DNA of 64,000 nt from an uncultured Ruminococcus sp. (GTDB lineage Bacteria; Bacillota; Clostridia; Oscillospirales; Ruminococcaceae): positions 1-64,000 of the forward strand of contig CAMBLM010000004.1 in the NCBI GenBank assembly GCA_945868475.1, written 5' to 3'. A program made the translations under genes and the position numbers. Shown piece by piece: positions 42,820-53,315 of this stretch. The notes beneath the pieces were generated by a model, which was not told the DNA's origin, made no database searches, and was given only the letters and a program-made list of their open reading frames with translations. Position 1 is the stretch's first letter, and every line of letters begins with the position of its first letter.

Positions 42820-43514
42820 TGAAAAAATATTATTCCGAGGTTTTTAACGGAACTACAATAGTGCTTCTTACGGCACTTGACATTGTATTCCCGATACTGT
42901 CAATAGTTTACAGCTACAATTTCAACAGTCTTATCTGGTTATCCGCTGTTTTCGCTAATCATTTGGTGCTTTGCTCGTTCCTGACTCTGATATTCGGCTT
43001 TATCGGACCTTTGCCTTACCGCAAAAAGAGTATGGAAAGCTCTGCGCAGATGTATAATTCAACAAACGGCAATCCGACCTGCTTTTTTATGAACTGCGTT
43101 ATCCCCGCAAAGCGCAAAGAACTTCTCGACCTGCCCGTAAAGCTTCTGCTGACAGCATCGGCGGCACACTGCATTTCAACACTCGTGCTTTCGCTTATGT
43201 CGGGCGAAGAAATGGCAAGGATAAGCACGGCGGCGGTCATTATCGATGCTCTTGTCATTATTTCCGCTCCGCTGTGCAATATGGCATCAAAGAAGAGATA
43301 CTCCGTCATAGGCGCTGTTATGGTCGTTTTTGCAGGTGTTTTGATACTTGGTACTGTTTTTCAGGAAATACTCGGCTATACTTCGGTTCTGCCGATACTT
43401 CCCCTGCCGATAAGAATTGCAATATCTGTAATAGCATTTTTGAGCAATATCCTCTTTTTCCGCTCGACCGTCTACAAGGGCGAGTTTGCGAGAAATGGGG
43501 AGAAAATTTCCTAA
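42819..43514 (+). CDS. Membrane protein of the GntR/ABC operon
   Basis: 231 residues with about six membrane helices; contains a soluble loop (PYRKKSMESSAQMYNSTNGN) between helices 2 and 3. Probably a second permease subunit, given that it is translationally coupled to the gene before. A GTG at 42816 is an alternative start. No family is recognised with confidence. Confidence 0.7.
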   Translation: MKKYYSEVFNGTTIVLLTALDIVFPILSIVYSYNFNSLIWLSAVFANHLVLCSFLTLIFGFIGPLPYRKKSMESSAQMYNSTNGNPTCFFMNCVIPAKRKELLDLPVKLLLTASAAHCISTLVLSLMSGEEMARISTAAVIIDALVIISAPLCNMASKKRYSVIGAVMVVFAGVLILGTVFQEILGYTSVLPILPLPIRIAISVIAFLSNILFFRSTVYKGEFARNGEKIS

Positions 43515-43517
43515 TAT

Positions 43518-44327
43518 CTACGACCTGCCGAAGCTTTGAACGGTTTCGAGCAGGTCGCTTTCGGATATGTCCTTTGGTGTTACGATAAGTCCCCTGTCTG
43601 CATCAATATCATATCCGTAATAGGCGTAAGCAAGCCATACAAGGTGAGCGCACTGCGTTCCTGCGATGTTCTCACGGTCGGAATATTTCGGAGAAAAAAC
43701 GCCCGTCAGCAGGCGGTACGGCTTTTCGCAGAGAAGCTCTTTCGCCGTGTCTGCAATATCGGAGCGAAGCTGTGCATCTGCCCCCTTTAACCGCAGAACA
43801 AGGAAGTTCGGATAGTGCCGCCACTTTTCGATGTTCTGTATGCAGGTCTTTTCGCCGATAACTACCGCTTCAAGCGTTTCGCCGTTCTCCGCATCTGTGA
43901 CTATAGCAGCGTGACCGTTTCTCCACGAAAACACGCTTGACGAATGTGTAATGAGAATGTCCCCTTTTTCGATGAAATCGAGCGAAACATTCGGGTACTC
44001 GACATATTCCTCGCGTGAAATGACAGAATTGGTAAATTCTGTATAGTCCACCTCGGCAAAATACTGCTCCTGATAGCTTTGGAGCGCTTTAAGGTCGGAC
44101 ATTTTCATTACAGCGGCTTTCCCAAGACCCGTTTGCGCAAAAATAAGCTCGAAGTCGCTCTCGGTAAGCGTTTCGGGCGATTTTTGTTCGATATTTTCAA
44201 GGCTTGTCCGCTCGGCTTCAGGGTAAACGTGCGCCATAGGCTCGATGTAGAGCAGTGATGATGAATACATCGCCAGCACAAGACATATCCATAGCAGCCA
44301 AAGCGTTATTTTTCTTCCGTTTTTCAT
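43518..44327 (-). CDS. YiiX-like permuted papain-fold hydrolase, membrane anchored
   Basis: 269 residues. An N-terminal signal/anchor (about 8-28) is followed by a spacer and a permuted NlpC/P60 domain: GDILITHSSSVFSWRNGHAAIV with the catalytic His near residue 150, and GTQCAHLVWLAYAYYG with the catalytic Cys near residue 222. In this permuted family His precedes Cys. Probably an extracellular amidase or peptidase acting on cell wall or lipid; substrate unknown. Convergent with the ABC operon, 3 bases apart, so no terminator lies between. Confidence 0.8.
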   Translation of the reverse strand: MKNGRKITLWLLWICLVLAMYSSSLLYIEPMAHVYPEAERTSLENIEQKSPETLTESDFELIFAQTGLGKAAVMKMSDLKALQSYQEQYFAEVDYTEFTNSVISREEYVEYPNVSLDFIEKGDILITHSSSVFSWRNGHAAIVTDAENGETLEAVVIGEKTCIQNIEKWRHYPNFLVLRLKGADAQLRSDIADTAKELLCEKPYRLLTGVFSPKYSDRENIAGTQCAHLVWLAYAYYGYDIDADRGLIVTPKDISESDLLETVQSFGRS

Positions 44328-44392
44328 TGTGATTATCTCATTTGCGGTTTATTTGCAATTATTATATCCGTGTTGAGATTTTTTATAAATGA

Positions 44393-44476
44393 AAAAGGCG
44401 CAATTCACATTTTTTAGATTTACGAAAATGATTTCTCATATTTCGTTTAACCTATTATGTGAATTGCGCCTTTTAT
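44393..44476. terminator. Long-stem hairpin upstream of the YiiX gene / downstream of glgA
   Basis: AAAAGGCGCAATTCACAT (44393-44410) pairs perfectly with ATGTGAATTGCGCCTTTT around a ~48-base AT-rich loop. T runs on both strands suggest a terminator for glgA; the large loop is unusual. Confidence 0.65.
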
Positions 44477-44486
44477 TTGCTAATAA

Positions 44487-44519
44487 TTACGCATTACGAA
44501 TTATGCATTACGCATTAAA
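44487..44519 (-). repeat. GCGTAAT-type heptads at the 3' end of glgA
   Basis: Read in gene direction after the TAA: TTTTAATGCGTAATGCATAA, then TTCGTAATGCGTAATTATT. Confidence 0.72.
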
Positions 44520-44520
44520 A

Positions 44521-45939
44521 TTACTCTCCGACAAGCTCACGGTAAAGACCGAGATAGAGTTCAGCCGAGGTATCCCAGCTGCAGTCGGTTGTCATTGCTG
44601 TGTGCATAATGTACTTCCAACGCTTCTTGTCGTTGTATGCTTCACGCGCACGTCTTGTTGCATCGAGCATATCGTGTGCGTTGTAGGTCTTGAATGTAAA
44701 GCCGTTGCCGTCTTCGTCACCTGCATCCTTGATGCTGTCGCGGAGGCCGCCCGTTTCACGGACTATAGGGATAGTACCGTAGCGGAGCGAGATCATCTGT
44801 GCAAGTCCGCAAGGTTCGCTCTGTGATGGCATAAGGAACATATCTGCGCCTGCATAAACTCTTCTTGCGAGTGCAGGGATAAAGCCGATAGTTGCGCTTA
44901 CCTTATCGGGATGACGCCAAGCCATTTCCTTGAAGAAGTCCTCGTAGATCTTTTCACCCGAACCAACGATAGCGAACTTATAGCCAAGGTTGAGCATATC
45001 TTCAAATACATACTTGATAAGATCGATACCCTTATGAGAAACGAAACGTGTAACGATACCGATAACAGGCTCATCGCCGTCCTGAAGATTGAGCTCGGAA
45101 AGGAGAGCTTTCTTACACTCTTCCTTGCCCTTTGTGTTCTTTACAGTGAAGTTCTTAGGAATAAGCGGATCGGTTTCCGGATTATAGAGTGCTGTATCGA
45201 TTCCGTTGAGGAAACCGCAAAGCTTATACTGCTTATCTGCGAGCGCTCTGTCAAGTCCGTGCGAATACCATGGGTCAAGAATTTCCCAAGCGTAGCTCGG
45301 CGAAACGGTAGTGATCTTGTCTGCTGTTTCAAATGCGGCTTTCATAAGGTTTACGCAGCCATCATATTCGAGCAGCTTTGTGTGATACATCGGGATGCCG
45401 AGGACTTCATTGATGACCTCCATGCCGTACTTGCCCTGATACTGGATATTGTGGATAGTGAACACGGTCTTGATATTGTCAAAGCCGTACTGATACTTAT
45501 AGAAAATGTTGTAATAAACGGGTACGAGAGCTGTCTGCCAGTCGTTGCAGTTGATAACATCGGGCTTCCAGCCGATATATTTGAGCATTTCCATAATTGC
45601 TCTTGAGAGGAATACGAAACGCTCGCAGTCATCATAGAAGCCGTAAAGTCCATCTCTGCCGAAGTAGTATTCGTTGTCGAGGAGATAGTAGGTCACGCCG
45701 TTCACATTGCCCTTGAAAACGCCGCAGTACTGCTTTCGCCAGCCAACATCAACGGTAAAGTTCGTGATGAATTCAAGCTGGCTGCGAAGCTCAGGCTTAA
45801 CGTTTTTGTAAAGGGGAAGAACAACTCTTGCATCGTGACCTGCCTTGACGAAAGCGGCAGGAAGTGAACCTGCAACATCAGCAAGTCCGCCCGAGGCTGC
45901 ATAAGGGAGTGCTTCAGAAGCTGCATATAAAATCTTCAT
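44521..45939 (-). CDS. glgA: Glycogen synthase (ADP-glucose type)
   Basis: Extends alpha-1,4-glucan from ADP-glucose; GT5 family, 472 residues. The N-terminal GT-B domain starts MKILYAASEALPYAASGGLADVAGSLP; the family Lys of KxGGL is Ser here. C-terminal domain: GIVTRFVSHKGIDLIKYVF near residue 296, then FLMPSQSEPCGLAQMISLRYGTIPIVRETGGL with the catalytic Glu. Last gene of glgBCDA, separated from glgD by 198 bases that hold tandem repeats. RBS AAAGGA. Confidence 0.94.
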   Translation of the reverse strand: MKILYAASEALPYAASGGLADVAGSLPAAFVKAGHDARVVLPLYKNVKPELRSQLEFITNFTVDVGWRKQYCGVFKGNVNGVTYYLLDNEYYFGRDGLYGFYDDCERFVFLSRAIMEMLKYIGWKPDVINCNDWQTALVPVYYNIFYKYQYGFDNIKTVFTIHNIQYQGKYGMEVINEVLGIPMYHTKLLEYDGCVNLMKAAFETADKITTVSPSYAWEILDPWYSHGLDRALADKQYKLCGFLNGIDTALYNPETDPLIPKNFTVKNTKGKEECKKALLSELNLQDGDEPVIGIVTRFVSHKGIDLIKYVFEDMLNLGYKFAIVGSGEKIYEDFFKEMAWRHPDKVSATIGFIPALARRVYAGADMFLMPSQSEPCGLAQMISLRYGTIPIVRETGGLRDSIKDAGDEDGNGFTFKTYNAHDMLDATRRAREAYNDKKRWKYIMHTAMTTDCSWDTSAELYLGLYRELVGE

Positions 45940-45972
45940 AAAAAGAATCCTTTCGATTGAATTTTTTTGTCA

Positions 45973-46052
45973 TAGGAAACTGTTGGTACAGCGTTTCCTT
46001 GAAACGGTTGGTACGGCGTTTTCCTGAAACGGTTTGGTACATCGGTTTCCTT
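45973..46052. repeat. Three imperfect tandem hairpin repeats between glgD and glgA
   Basis: Units of about 25-27 bases: GGAAACTGTTGGTACAGCG, GAAACGGTTGGTACGGCG and GAAACGGTTTGGTACATCG, each ending in GTTTCC or GTTTTCC. Each unit can fold on itself (GGAAAC/GTTTCC). A separate hairpin CGTGAAAGGC / GCTTTCACACG follows at about 46069-46097. They lie in the glg mRNA. Confidence 0.7.
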
Positions 46053-46137
46053 AAAATCGCAGTTTCGCCGCGTGAAAGGCTGATCGGCTTTCACACGGCT
46101 GAAACAAATTGGCTTGCTTTATTGGAGGCTTCCCTGC

Positions 46138-47262
46138 TTAGATCTCTGCGCCCTTGCCGATGTAAAGAGGATAGTTCTCCGAACCTGTGAGCATGCGCAT
46201 ATCGCCGATCTTTACGTTCTTGTCGGAAATTACGCAGGAAACTTCGCACTTTGCGCCAACGTGTGTGTCCTGCATAAGGATACAATTCTTAACAACTGCG
46301 CCCTTGCCGACCTTGACGCCGCGGAAGAGAATACTGTTTTCAACTGTACCCTCGATGATGCAGCCGTCACCGATAAGGGAGTTCTTTACCTTTGCGCCGA
46401 TGCCGAACTTTGCAGGAGGATTATCCCTTACCTTTGTGTAGATCGGACGGTTTGTGATAAAGAGCTTGTTTCTGTTTTCTGCGTTGAGAAGGTTCATATT
46501 TGCCTTGTAGAAAGTATCCATAGAGGTGATCTTGCTGAAGTAGCCGTCAAAACGGTAAGCCATGATCTTGTAATCGTGAGTTCTTGCCTGGAGGATATCC
46601 TTTTCAAAGCTTACAAGTCCGTGGGAATTAGCCTCGAGAACGAGGTTCTTCAAAAATTCCTTGGAAAGAACGAACATATTGAGTGAAACATTGCAAGCGC
46701 CGCTGATGTATGGATTTGTGAGAACATCAACAACTCTGCCCTCGTCATTGATACCGAAAACGGTAGCTTTCTGAGCCTGCTCAACGGTAACAACATCATT
46801 CGCATAAACTGCTGTGATGTCTGCGCCCGAAGCGATGTGTGAATCAACGATAGGGCTGAAATCAACATTCGCAACAACGTCGCAGTCGGAAAGAACTACA
46901 TAATCAGCATCGGAAGTCTTGATGAAATCCCAGACGCCGTAGAGAGCCTCAAGTCTGCCTCTGTACATACCGCTTGAAACGTGGCTGAAAGGAGGGAGGA
47001 GGTGAAGTCCGCCGTTCTTGCTTGCGAGATCCCATTCACGACCCGAGCCGAGGTGGTCGAGAAGTGACTGATAATTTGACTTTGTGATAACGCCGACTTC
47101 ATCGATGCCGCTGTTTACCATGCTGGAAAGAGGGAAGTCAATGAGTCTGTAACGTCCGCCGAAAAGAACGCTGCCCATAGTTCTTTCCTTTGTAAGATCG
47201 GCAATTGTATTATCATGCATATTTGAGAAAATAAGTCCCAAAACCTTTTTATTTCTGCTCAT
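46138..47262 (-). CDS. glgD: GlgD, regulatory paralogue of glucose-1-phosphate adenylyltransferase
   Basis: 374 residues, the non-canonical partner of GlgC in Firmicutes ADP-glucose synthesis. It has the nucleotidyl-transferase fold (SVLFGGRYRLIDFPLSSMVNSGIDEVGVIT) and a left-handed beta-helix C-terminus (DGCIIEGTVENSILFRGVKVGKG) but lacks the GGxGxRL catalytic loop present in GlgC; the region reads LGLIFSNMHDNTI. It probably modulates GlgC in a mixed tetramer. RBS AAGGAGG. Follows glgC by 20 bases. Confidence 0.93.
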   Translation of the reverse strand: MSRNKKVLGLIFSNMHDNTIADLTKERTMGSVLFGGRYRLIDFPLSSMVNSGIDEVGVITKSNYQSLLDHLGSGREWDLASKNGGLHLLPPFSHVSSGMYRGRLEALYGVWDFIKTSDADYVVLSDCDVVANVDFSPIVDSHIASGADITAVYANDVVTVEQAQKATVFGINDEGRVVDVLTNPYISGACNVSLNMFVLSKEFLKNLVLEANSHGLVSFEKDILQARTHDYKIMAYRFDGYFSKITSMDTFYKANMNLLNAENRNKLFITNRPIYTKVRDNPPAKFGIGAKVKNSLIGDGCIIEGTVENSILFRGVKVGKGAVVKNCILMQDTHVGAKCEVSCVISDKNVKIGDMRMLTGSENYPLYIGKGAEI

Positions 47263-47282
47263 TGTAAAAGTTCCTCCTTATT

Positions 47283-48485
47283 TTAAACATTTTCCGAAAT
47301 GATCTGCTTCGGAAGAACCTTTGCATTTTCGGATATCGTAATGTTATGACCTACGACTGCAATGCCCCAGTCATCTCTGTTATCGAAGGTTTCGGGTCTT
47401 GCACCGATCTGTGCGCCCTCGCCTACAACGCAGTTCTCGCCGACGATAGCATACTCAACAACTGCGCCCGATTTGATGACCGAACCCGGCATAATGATGG
47501 AATCGGTAACCGTTGCACCGGCTTCGATCTTAACGCCCTCGAAAATAACGGAGAAATCAACTATTCCCTCAACGTCGCAGCCATCTGTTATCATGGAGTT
47601 TTCAACAACTGCATTTGCACCGATGTACTGAGGAGGAAGAACAGGGTTTCTGGAATACATCTTCCAGTCGGGATCGTAAAGGTCGATAGGAATGTTCGGA
47701 TTGAGAAGATCCATATTTGCTTCCCAGAGGGAATCGAGTGTTCCAACGTCCTTCCAGTAGCCGTCGAATGCGTAAGCAACAAGCTTTTCGCCCGCTTTCA
47801 TCATGTTAGGGATGATAGCCTTGCCGAAATCCTTGTCCTCAGCCTCATTGTTCTCATTTTCGATGAGGTATTTCTTGAGCTTTGACCATGTGAATATGTA
47901 GATACCCATTGAAGCAAGCGTGGAGCGTGGGTGCTTTGGCTTTTCTTCAAAGTCGATGATGTCGCCTTCATCGTTTGTTATCATAATGCCGAAACGCGAA
48001 GCTTCCTCCATAGGAACATCAAGAACAGCGATAGTCGCATCAGCGTTCTTTGCCTTATGGTGTTCGAGCATATCGTTATAATCCATCTTGTAGATATGGT
48101 CGCCCGAGAGGATAACAACATATTCAGGGTCATATCTGTCAACGAAAGAGATGTTCTGGTAGATAGCGTTTGCTGTACCCTTATACCATTCAGCACCGAG
48201 AGCTGTCTGATAAGGAGGCAGGCAGTGCGCACCGCCGTACTGCTTGTCGAGATCCCACGGCTGACCGTTGCCGATGTAATCATGAAGCACGAGCGGCTGA
48301 TACTGTGTGAGAACGCCGACTGTATCGATACCCGAGTTTACGCAGTTGGAAAGTGGGAAATCGATAATTCTGTATTTGCCGCCGTAAGGAACGGCAGGCT
48401 TTGCCATATCGTGGGTGAGAGCGTATAAGCGGCTGCCCTGACCTCCTGCAAGGAGCATTGCAACGCATTCTTTTTTAGTGTACAT
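47283..48485 (-). CDS. glgC: Glucose-1-phosphate adenylyltransferase
   Basis: Makes ADP-glucose from ATP and glucose 1-phosphate, committing step of glycogen synthesis. 400 residues: nucleotide loop [35 protein letters not shown], substrate region [29 protein letters not shown], and C-terminal beta-helix [24 protein letters not shown]. Follows glgB by 20 bases in the operon. Confidence 0.96.
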   Translation of the reverse strand: MYTKKECVAMLLAGGQGSRLYALTHDMAKPAVPYGGKYRIIDFPLSNCVNSGIDTVGVLTQYQPLVLHDYIGNGQPWDLDKQYGGAHCLPPYQTALGAEWYKGTANAIYQNISFVDRYDPEYVVILSGDHIYKMDYNDMLEHHKAKNADATIAVLDVPMEEASRFGIMITNDEGDIIDFEEKPKHPRSTLASMGIYIFTWSKLKKYLIENENNEAEDKDFGKAIIPNMMKAGEKLVAYAFDGYWKDVGTLDSLWEANMDLLNPNIPIDLYDPDWKMYSRNPVLPPQYIGANAVVENSMITDGCDVEGIVDFSVIFEGVKIEAGATVTDSIIMPGSVIKSGAVVEYAIVGENCVVGEGAQIGARPETFDNRDDWGIAVVGHNITISENAKVLPKQIISENV

Positions 48486-48505
48486 TCGATATTCCTCCCA
48501 TGGAT

Positions 48506-50635
48506 TTACTTTTTTATTTTTTCAGGGGACTTTGTGACCGTTTTGGTTGATGCCTTAGCTGTGCTGCTCTTTGCCCCTGCTGCACTCGTCTTTGGTTTTG
48601 CCGTTTTCGGCTTTGGCTCTTCCGAAACAGCTGTCTTTGCCGCAGGCATTTCTGCCTTTTTCAAGGTTTTTGAAGTCTTTGCAGGCGTTTTTTCCGCTTT
48701 CGGCGCGCGCTTCTTGGCAGGAACGAACTTGAACAGCATTGCGGAAAGCGGAGCGATATCGATAACTATCGACTGCTCGCAGCCGTGCATCGAATAATCC
48801 TCGGTTTTCTTCTTTTTGTTGTTGACAGTTCCCGTTCCGCCGTATTTTGCCTCATCGGTGGAAAGGACCTGCTGCCAGCAGCCCTCACGCGGAACGCCTA
48901 TGCGGTAGTTTTCTCGCTTTACAGGTACGAAGTTGCAGACGATGATAACTTCATTGCCCTCATCATCTATTCTTCGGAACGAGATAACGCTTTGGAGATA
49001 GTCATCGTGGCATATCCAGGCGAAGCCGTTCCAGTCGTCATCATGCTGCCAGAGCGGAGGGTTTTCGAGGTAGAACTTGTTGAGGTCTTTGCTGAACTGT
49101 TCGATCTGCGCATGTTCGGGAGTATCAAGCAGATACCAGTCAAGAGCCTTTTCATAGTTCCATTCATTCTCCTGACCGAACTCGTTGCCCATAAATGAGA
49201 GCTTCTTGCCGGGGTGCATCGCCATATACGTCATAAATGTACGCAGCGTGGAGAACTTATCTGTATTGTAAGCACCGCTCATCTTGCGCCAGAGCGAACA
49301 TTTTCCGTGAACGACCTCGTCGTGCGAGATCGGGAGAATGTAGTTTTCGCTGAAGCAATAGAAGAATGAGAAAGTGAGCTTGCCATGATTGTTTGCGCGG
49401 TAGATAGGGTCGAGCTTCATATAGTCAAGGCTGTCATTCATCCAGCCCATGTTCCACTTGAAGTTGAAGCCAAGTCCGCCGACATCGGCAGGTTTCGTAA
49501 CGAGAGGCCATGCTGTGGATTCCTCTGCGACCATGAGCGTGTTCGGATTTCGTCCGAATACAGCCGTGTTAAGATTGCGCAGGAATTCAACGGCTTCGTA
49601 ATTCTCACGTCCGCCATCCTTGTTCGGACGCCATTCGCCGTCGCGCCTGTCATAATCAAGATAGAGCATCGAAGCGACCGCGTCTACGCGCAGACCGTCA
49701 ACATGGAATTTCTCTATCCAGTACAAAGCGTTTGAAATAAGGAAAGAGCGTACTTCGTTCCTGCCGAAGTCAAAAACTCTCGTTCCCCAGGAAGCATGCT
49801 CTTTTTTGAGCGGATCGGAATATTCGTAACAGCAGTCACCGTCAAACTCAAAAAGTCCTGCCGCATCTTTCGGGAAGTGCGCAGGCACCCAGTCAAGGAT
49901 AACGCCGATGTTGTTTTTATGGAAAATGTCGATCATCTTCATGAAATCGAACGGTGTTCCGTAGCGCGAAGTCGGCGCATAGTAGCCGATTATTTGATAG
50001 CCCCATGAGCCGTCATAAGGATATTCCGCAAGCGGCATAAGCTCTATGTGTGTATAACTCATATCCTTGAGGTAAGGGACCATTTCTTCGGCAAATTTAA
50101 CATAGTTGAACGGTTCGCCGTCCTCGTAGGTTCTCCATGAGCCGAGATGGACCTCGTAAATGTTCATCGGACTTTTATATACATTTGTCTTGGCTTTCTT
50201 ATCGTACCAGGCCTTGTCTGTCCATTTGAAGCCGTCAATATCGAAATATTTCGTAGCCGTTGCAGGACGCGTTTCCATGTGAGTTCCGTAGGGGTCGGCT
50301 TTGAGCAGAATGCTCTGATGCCGGGTCTCGATGCTGTATTTATATGTAAAATACTGTTCAACATTTTCGACAAAGCATACCCATGTTTCATCATCAACGA
50401 GCTTTGTCATCGGGTTTTTGCGCCTGTCCCAATCGTTGAAATTGCCAACAAGGGACACTGATGCGGCGTGAGGCGCCCAAACTCGGAAATAAACGCCCTT
50501 TTTGCCGTCCTTTGTACCCTTATGGGCACCAAAGAAATCATAAGCCGCGACCGAAGTTCCCTCGTGGAAGATATGGAGAGGGAAACGGCAGTCGACTTCC
50601 TCGGATACTGCAGTTTTCTTTCTGCTGTTCGGCAT
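48506..50635 (-). CDS. glgB: 1,4-alpha-glucan branching enzyme with a Lys/Ala-rich tail
   Basis: Forms alpha-1,6 branches; GH13, 709 residues. CBM48 domain (about 30-115, [22 protein letters not shown]), catalytic barrel with [31 protein letters not shown] with the nucleophile Asp, VAEEST with the acid Glu, and [10 protein letters not shown], then the C-terminal beta domain ending near residue 635. The last ~75 residues are an Ala/Lys/Pro/Thr-rich low-complexity tail not usual for GlgB. The start at 50635 has AAGGAG 9 bases upstream; an ATG at 50662 is unlikely. First gene of glgBCDA. Confidence 0.94.
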   Translation of the reverse strand: MPNSRKKTAVSEEVDCRFPLHIFHEGTSVAAYDFFGAHKGTKDGKKGVYFRVWAPHAASVSLVGNFNDWDRRKNPMTKLVDDETWVCFVENVEQYFTYKYSIETRHQSILLKADPYGTHMETRPATATKYFDIDGFKWTDKAWYDKKAKTNVYKSPMNIYEVHLGSWRTYEDGEPFNYVKFAEEMVPYLKDMSYTHIELMPLAEYPYDGSWGYQIIGYYAPTSRYGTPFDFMKMIDIFHKNNIGVILDWVPAHFPKDAAGLFEFDGDCCYEYSDPLKKEHASWGTRVFDFGRNEVRSFLISNALYWIEKFHVDGLRVDAVASMLYLDYDRRDGEWRPNKDGGRENYEAVEFLRNLNTAVFGRNPNTLMVAEESTAWPLVTKPADVGGLGFNFKWNMGWMNDSLDYMKLDPIYRANNHGKLTFSFFYCFSENYILPISHDEVVHGKCSLWRKMSGAYNTDKFSTLRTFMTYMAMHPGKKLSFMGNEFGQENEWNYEKALDWYLLDTPEHAQIEQFSKDLNKFYLENPPLWQHDDDWNGFAWICHDDYLQSVISFRRIDDEGNEVIIVCNFVPVKRENYRIGVPREGCWQQVLSTDEAKYGGTGTVNNKKKKTEDYSMHGCEQSIVIDIAPLSAMLFKFVPAKKRAPKAEKTPAKTSKTLKKAEMPAAKTAVSEEPKPKTAKPKTSAAGAKSSTAKASTKTVTKSPEKIKK

Positions 50636-50728
50636 AATTTCATACTCCTTCTTAGTGGGCATTCAGGAAAAACAACGCACCTGCGCGGTGCATTGAACAC
50701 TCATAGCCACACTATTAATTCTATATAT

Positions 50729-50757
50729 ATTTTAACAGATTATGTATCACATTGCAA
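50729..50757 (-). promoter_or_regulatory. Promoter of glgBCDA
   Basis: Minus strand TTGCAA (50757-50752), 17-base spacer, TAAAAT (50734-50729). The remaining 50758-50934 is AT-rich and shows no clear gene. Confidence 0.65.
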
Positions 50758-50934
50758 GTGTTTTTGTAATATTTTTATATGTTAAACGTAAAAATCAGGT
50801 AAAGGTTGTGTAAATTGTACAATTTTTTTCCACCTATTAAAACATTAAAACCCGGCAGAGGAAAAACTTGTATCAAAATGTACATAATTTCCCACATTTT
50901 TATGCATTTTACACAATGTAATAAAGTTACATTT

Positions 50935-53271
50935 TTACAATTTATGCAGCTTTAATACAATAATTGTTCTGTCATCGGAAAAATCATTGAAAACACCCTT
51001 TTCGGGTCTGTCAAGCTCAATTACGGCGTCTGCACAGCGCGAGGGTGAGTATCCGTCCGAAAGGAGCAGCTCACGAAGCTTCGGGAAGCTTGTTTCGGGT
51101 ATGCCGTCGCTGAATATAGCGGCGCAGTCGCCGTCCGAAAGGCGAAGCGAAAACGGCTTTGGCTCAGCCGCGGAGATTATCCCGAGCGGAAAAGCGGAGT
51201 TCTCAACCACGCTTACAGTTCCGCCTGTGCGAACGAAGCTTTGCGCCGCTCCTGCCTTGATAAAGTCGGCTTTCCCCGTGAAAAGGTCGATGCGGAGCAT
51301 ATCGGCAGTCGTGAAAACCTCGTCCGTGGACTTCGAGATGAGCAGTGAATTCACTATCCTAAGCGCAGTCGCCCCGTCCGAGCCTGCACGGATAAGCTTT
51401 GATATGAGCGAGCAAGCCATACTGCTTTCGAGTGCGGCACGGTTTCCGCTGCCCATTCCGTCTGCGATGAGGAAGTAAACGCCGCCCAACCCGTCCGTGA
51501 ACTGCACCGAGCTGTCGCCGCTCACGCTTTCGCGGCCGCATAAAACCGCCTTTCCCACCTCTACCTCATACGCCGCAGGTTCGTGCCAGCAGGCGTGGAT
51601 ATGCTCGGATTCGCTGAAAAATTCAGGCTGTTCAAGCTCGCGGTCGGTCAGCGCGGAGAGCTTTTCCGTCACATCCTCGGGCGGAACATCAAGCTTTCCG
51701 TCATAAAAGCAGGAGATGAAAAGATTGCCGCTTTTGTCAAAGAAAACTGCCGCTTCAGGGTCTTTTCCGCCGTATCTTCGTATAATTTCGCCTGCGCGCT
51801 CGGAGAGGTTCTCGTCATATATCCTGCCGCCCGAGCGAAAGTCCCCGAGGTCGTCCATAAATTTCACCGAGGAAGAAAGCTGCTCGCTGAATATCTCGCG
51901 CGAACGGCTGTGATTCTCGCTTTTGCGCATAAATGATGCGTTCTGCGAGAAAAGCCTGTTCATAAGCTCGGCTATCTCGACTTTTTTCGTGCAGCTTTCA
52001 ATGCACCTCGGCAGCTCGGGAACAGTGATGAAGCCTTTCCCGAGGAGAAGCTTTTCGCACGGGACAAAAGCCGCACGGATACGGTTCTCATCACTTTTGC
52101 AGCAGAAATCACGGTTGCGGCATTCTCCGCATATCTTCCTGCAGACGGTTTCGCTTATGTCAATGCGGCAGTTATTTTTCTCGGCAAGAAGCTCGGAGGC
52201 TCTGTCTGTGCTGTCGCCTATCTTCGCAAAACATTCCGCACCGAATAAGATCCTTCGCGCAAGATAATCCGTCACTGCCGAACGGCTCTCAATGGCAGTG
52301 TTGACGGCTTTCATATAGATCTTGTCGGGAATGAGCGAGTAGAGTGCCGCCGCGGTGAGCGTGTCCGTCATAAGCGCCGCCGCCCACGAAAGCTTGCCCA
52401 TAAAAAGCGTCAGGAAAAGCGAAACAACGGTGAAGCTCACGGCGGAAAATATCTTGCCGCGCTTTGAAAAAAGCCCTGCGATAAAACCTACACAGCCTAT
52501 GACTGCCATGCTCCGCGAAAGTTCGGATATCTCCTCGCCGCCCGAACAGCCGAGTATAGCACCGAGCGAGGTCAGAACGCCCATTATCGCGCCGCCTGCG
52601 CCGCCGAATCGTCCTCCTGCCGCAAGGATAACGAATATCCCCAAAGCCCGTCCGAGCGAGAAAGTCCCTGCCGAAACACCGAACAGCACCGATATCCCCG
52701 TCACATACAGCACAGCTGTGCATAGGCTGTTCGCCCCCGTCACGCTCACACGACCGTTTTCCTTTACACAGCGCATTTCGCACGAAATAAAATATGCCGT
52801 TATGCCGCAGATCATTCCACGGAAAAACACCGCCGCCGCAAGTGCCGCCGTTATCTTCGCCGACAGTGAAGCGACCGCTCCCGAAAGTATGTAGACCACA
52901 GCCGCACAGATGCCCGTTCCTGCCGCGCCGAGCCGCCTTTCGGTAAACCTGCAAACGATGATCTTCAAAGCAAGCATCACAGCCATTGCGAGCATTTCCG
53001 TCACAAAGCTTTCAGCCTGCCCCCGTGCGATGATGCTCGCCGCCGAGCCTGCAAATACCGCCGATGAAAAAGCCGCAGGCAGTGCCGCCGTCAGCGCAGG
53101 CGATATCGGGATAAAGCCTTTCGATGCGCTGAAAATTATACCGCAAAGGAACGCTCCCGTCCATTTTATGACCCCGAGCCGAACATCGCGGTCGCTGTTT
53201 TTTCGGGCTTTGTGTAAATTATCCGCTTTCTTGATATCAAAAAAACTGCCTATCTTTTCTTTTACGATCAT
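50935..53271 (-). CDS. spoIIE: Stage II sporulation protein E, serine phosphatase
   Basis: Membrane phosphatase that activates sigma F in the forespore by dephosphorylating SpoIIAA, and helps position the asymmetric septum. 778 residues: an N-terminal domain with about ten membrane helices (40-320), a central regulatory domain with a Cys cluster (CRKICGECRNRDFCC, near 375), and a C-terminal PP2C domain (about 570-778) with VYFLIADGMGSGNRAALES and AIFSDGIPE metal-binding Asp residues. RBS AAAGGA. It shows that the organism carries the sporulation pathway. A degenerate type 1 element lies upstream, within 50 bases of the start. Confidence 0.95.
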   Translation of the reverse strand: MIVKEKIGSFFDIKKADNLHKARKNSDRDVRLGVIKWTGAFLCGIIFSASKGFIPISPALTAALPAAFSSAVFAGSAASIIARGQAESFVTEMLAMAVMLALKIIVCRFTERRLGAAGTGICAAVVYILSGAVASLSAKITAALAAAVFFRGMICGITAYFISCEMRCVKENGRVSVTGANSLCTAVLYVTGISVLFGVSAGTFSLGRALGIFVILAAGGRFGGAGGAIMGVLTSLGAILGCSGGEEISELSRSMAVIGCVGFIAGLFSKRGKIFSAVSFTVVSLFLTLFMGKLSWAAALMTDTLTAAALYSLIPDKIYMKAVNTAIESRSAVTDYLARRILFGAECFAKIGDSTDRASELLAEKNNCRIDISETVCRKICGECRNRDFCCKSDENRIRAAFVPCEKLLLGKGFITVPELPRCIESCTKKVEIAELMNRLFSQNASFMRKSENHSRSREIFSEQLSSSVKFMDDLGDFRSGGRIYDENLSERAGEIIRRYGGKDPEAAVFFDKSGNLFISCFYDGKLDVPPEDVTEKLSALTDRELEQPEFFSESEHIHACWHEPAAYEVEVGKAVLCGRESVSGDSSVQFTDGLGGVYFLIADGMGSGNRAALESSMACSLISKLIRAGSDGATALRIVNSLLISKSTDEVFTTADMLRIDLFTGKADFIKAGAAQSFVRTGGTVSVVENSAFPLGIISAAEPKPFSLRLSDGDCAAIFSDGIPETSFPKLRELLLSDGYSPSRCADAVIELDRPEKGVFNDFSDDRTIIVLKLHKL

Positions 53272-53315
53272 GTTTTTACGTCCTTTCCGTTTGATTTGCA
53301 GAATTTATCAATTTA

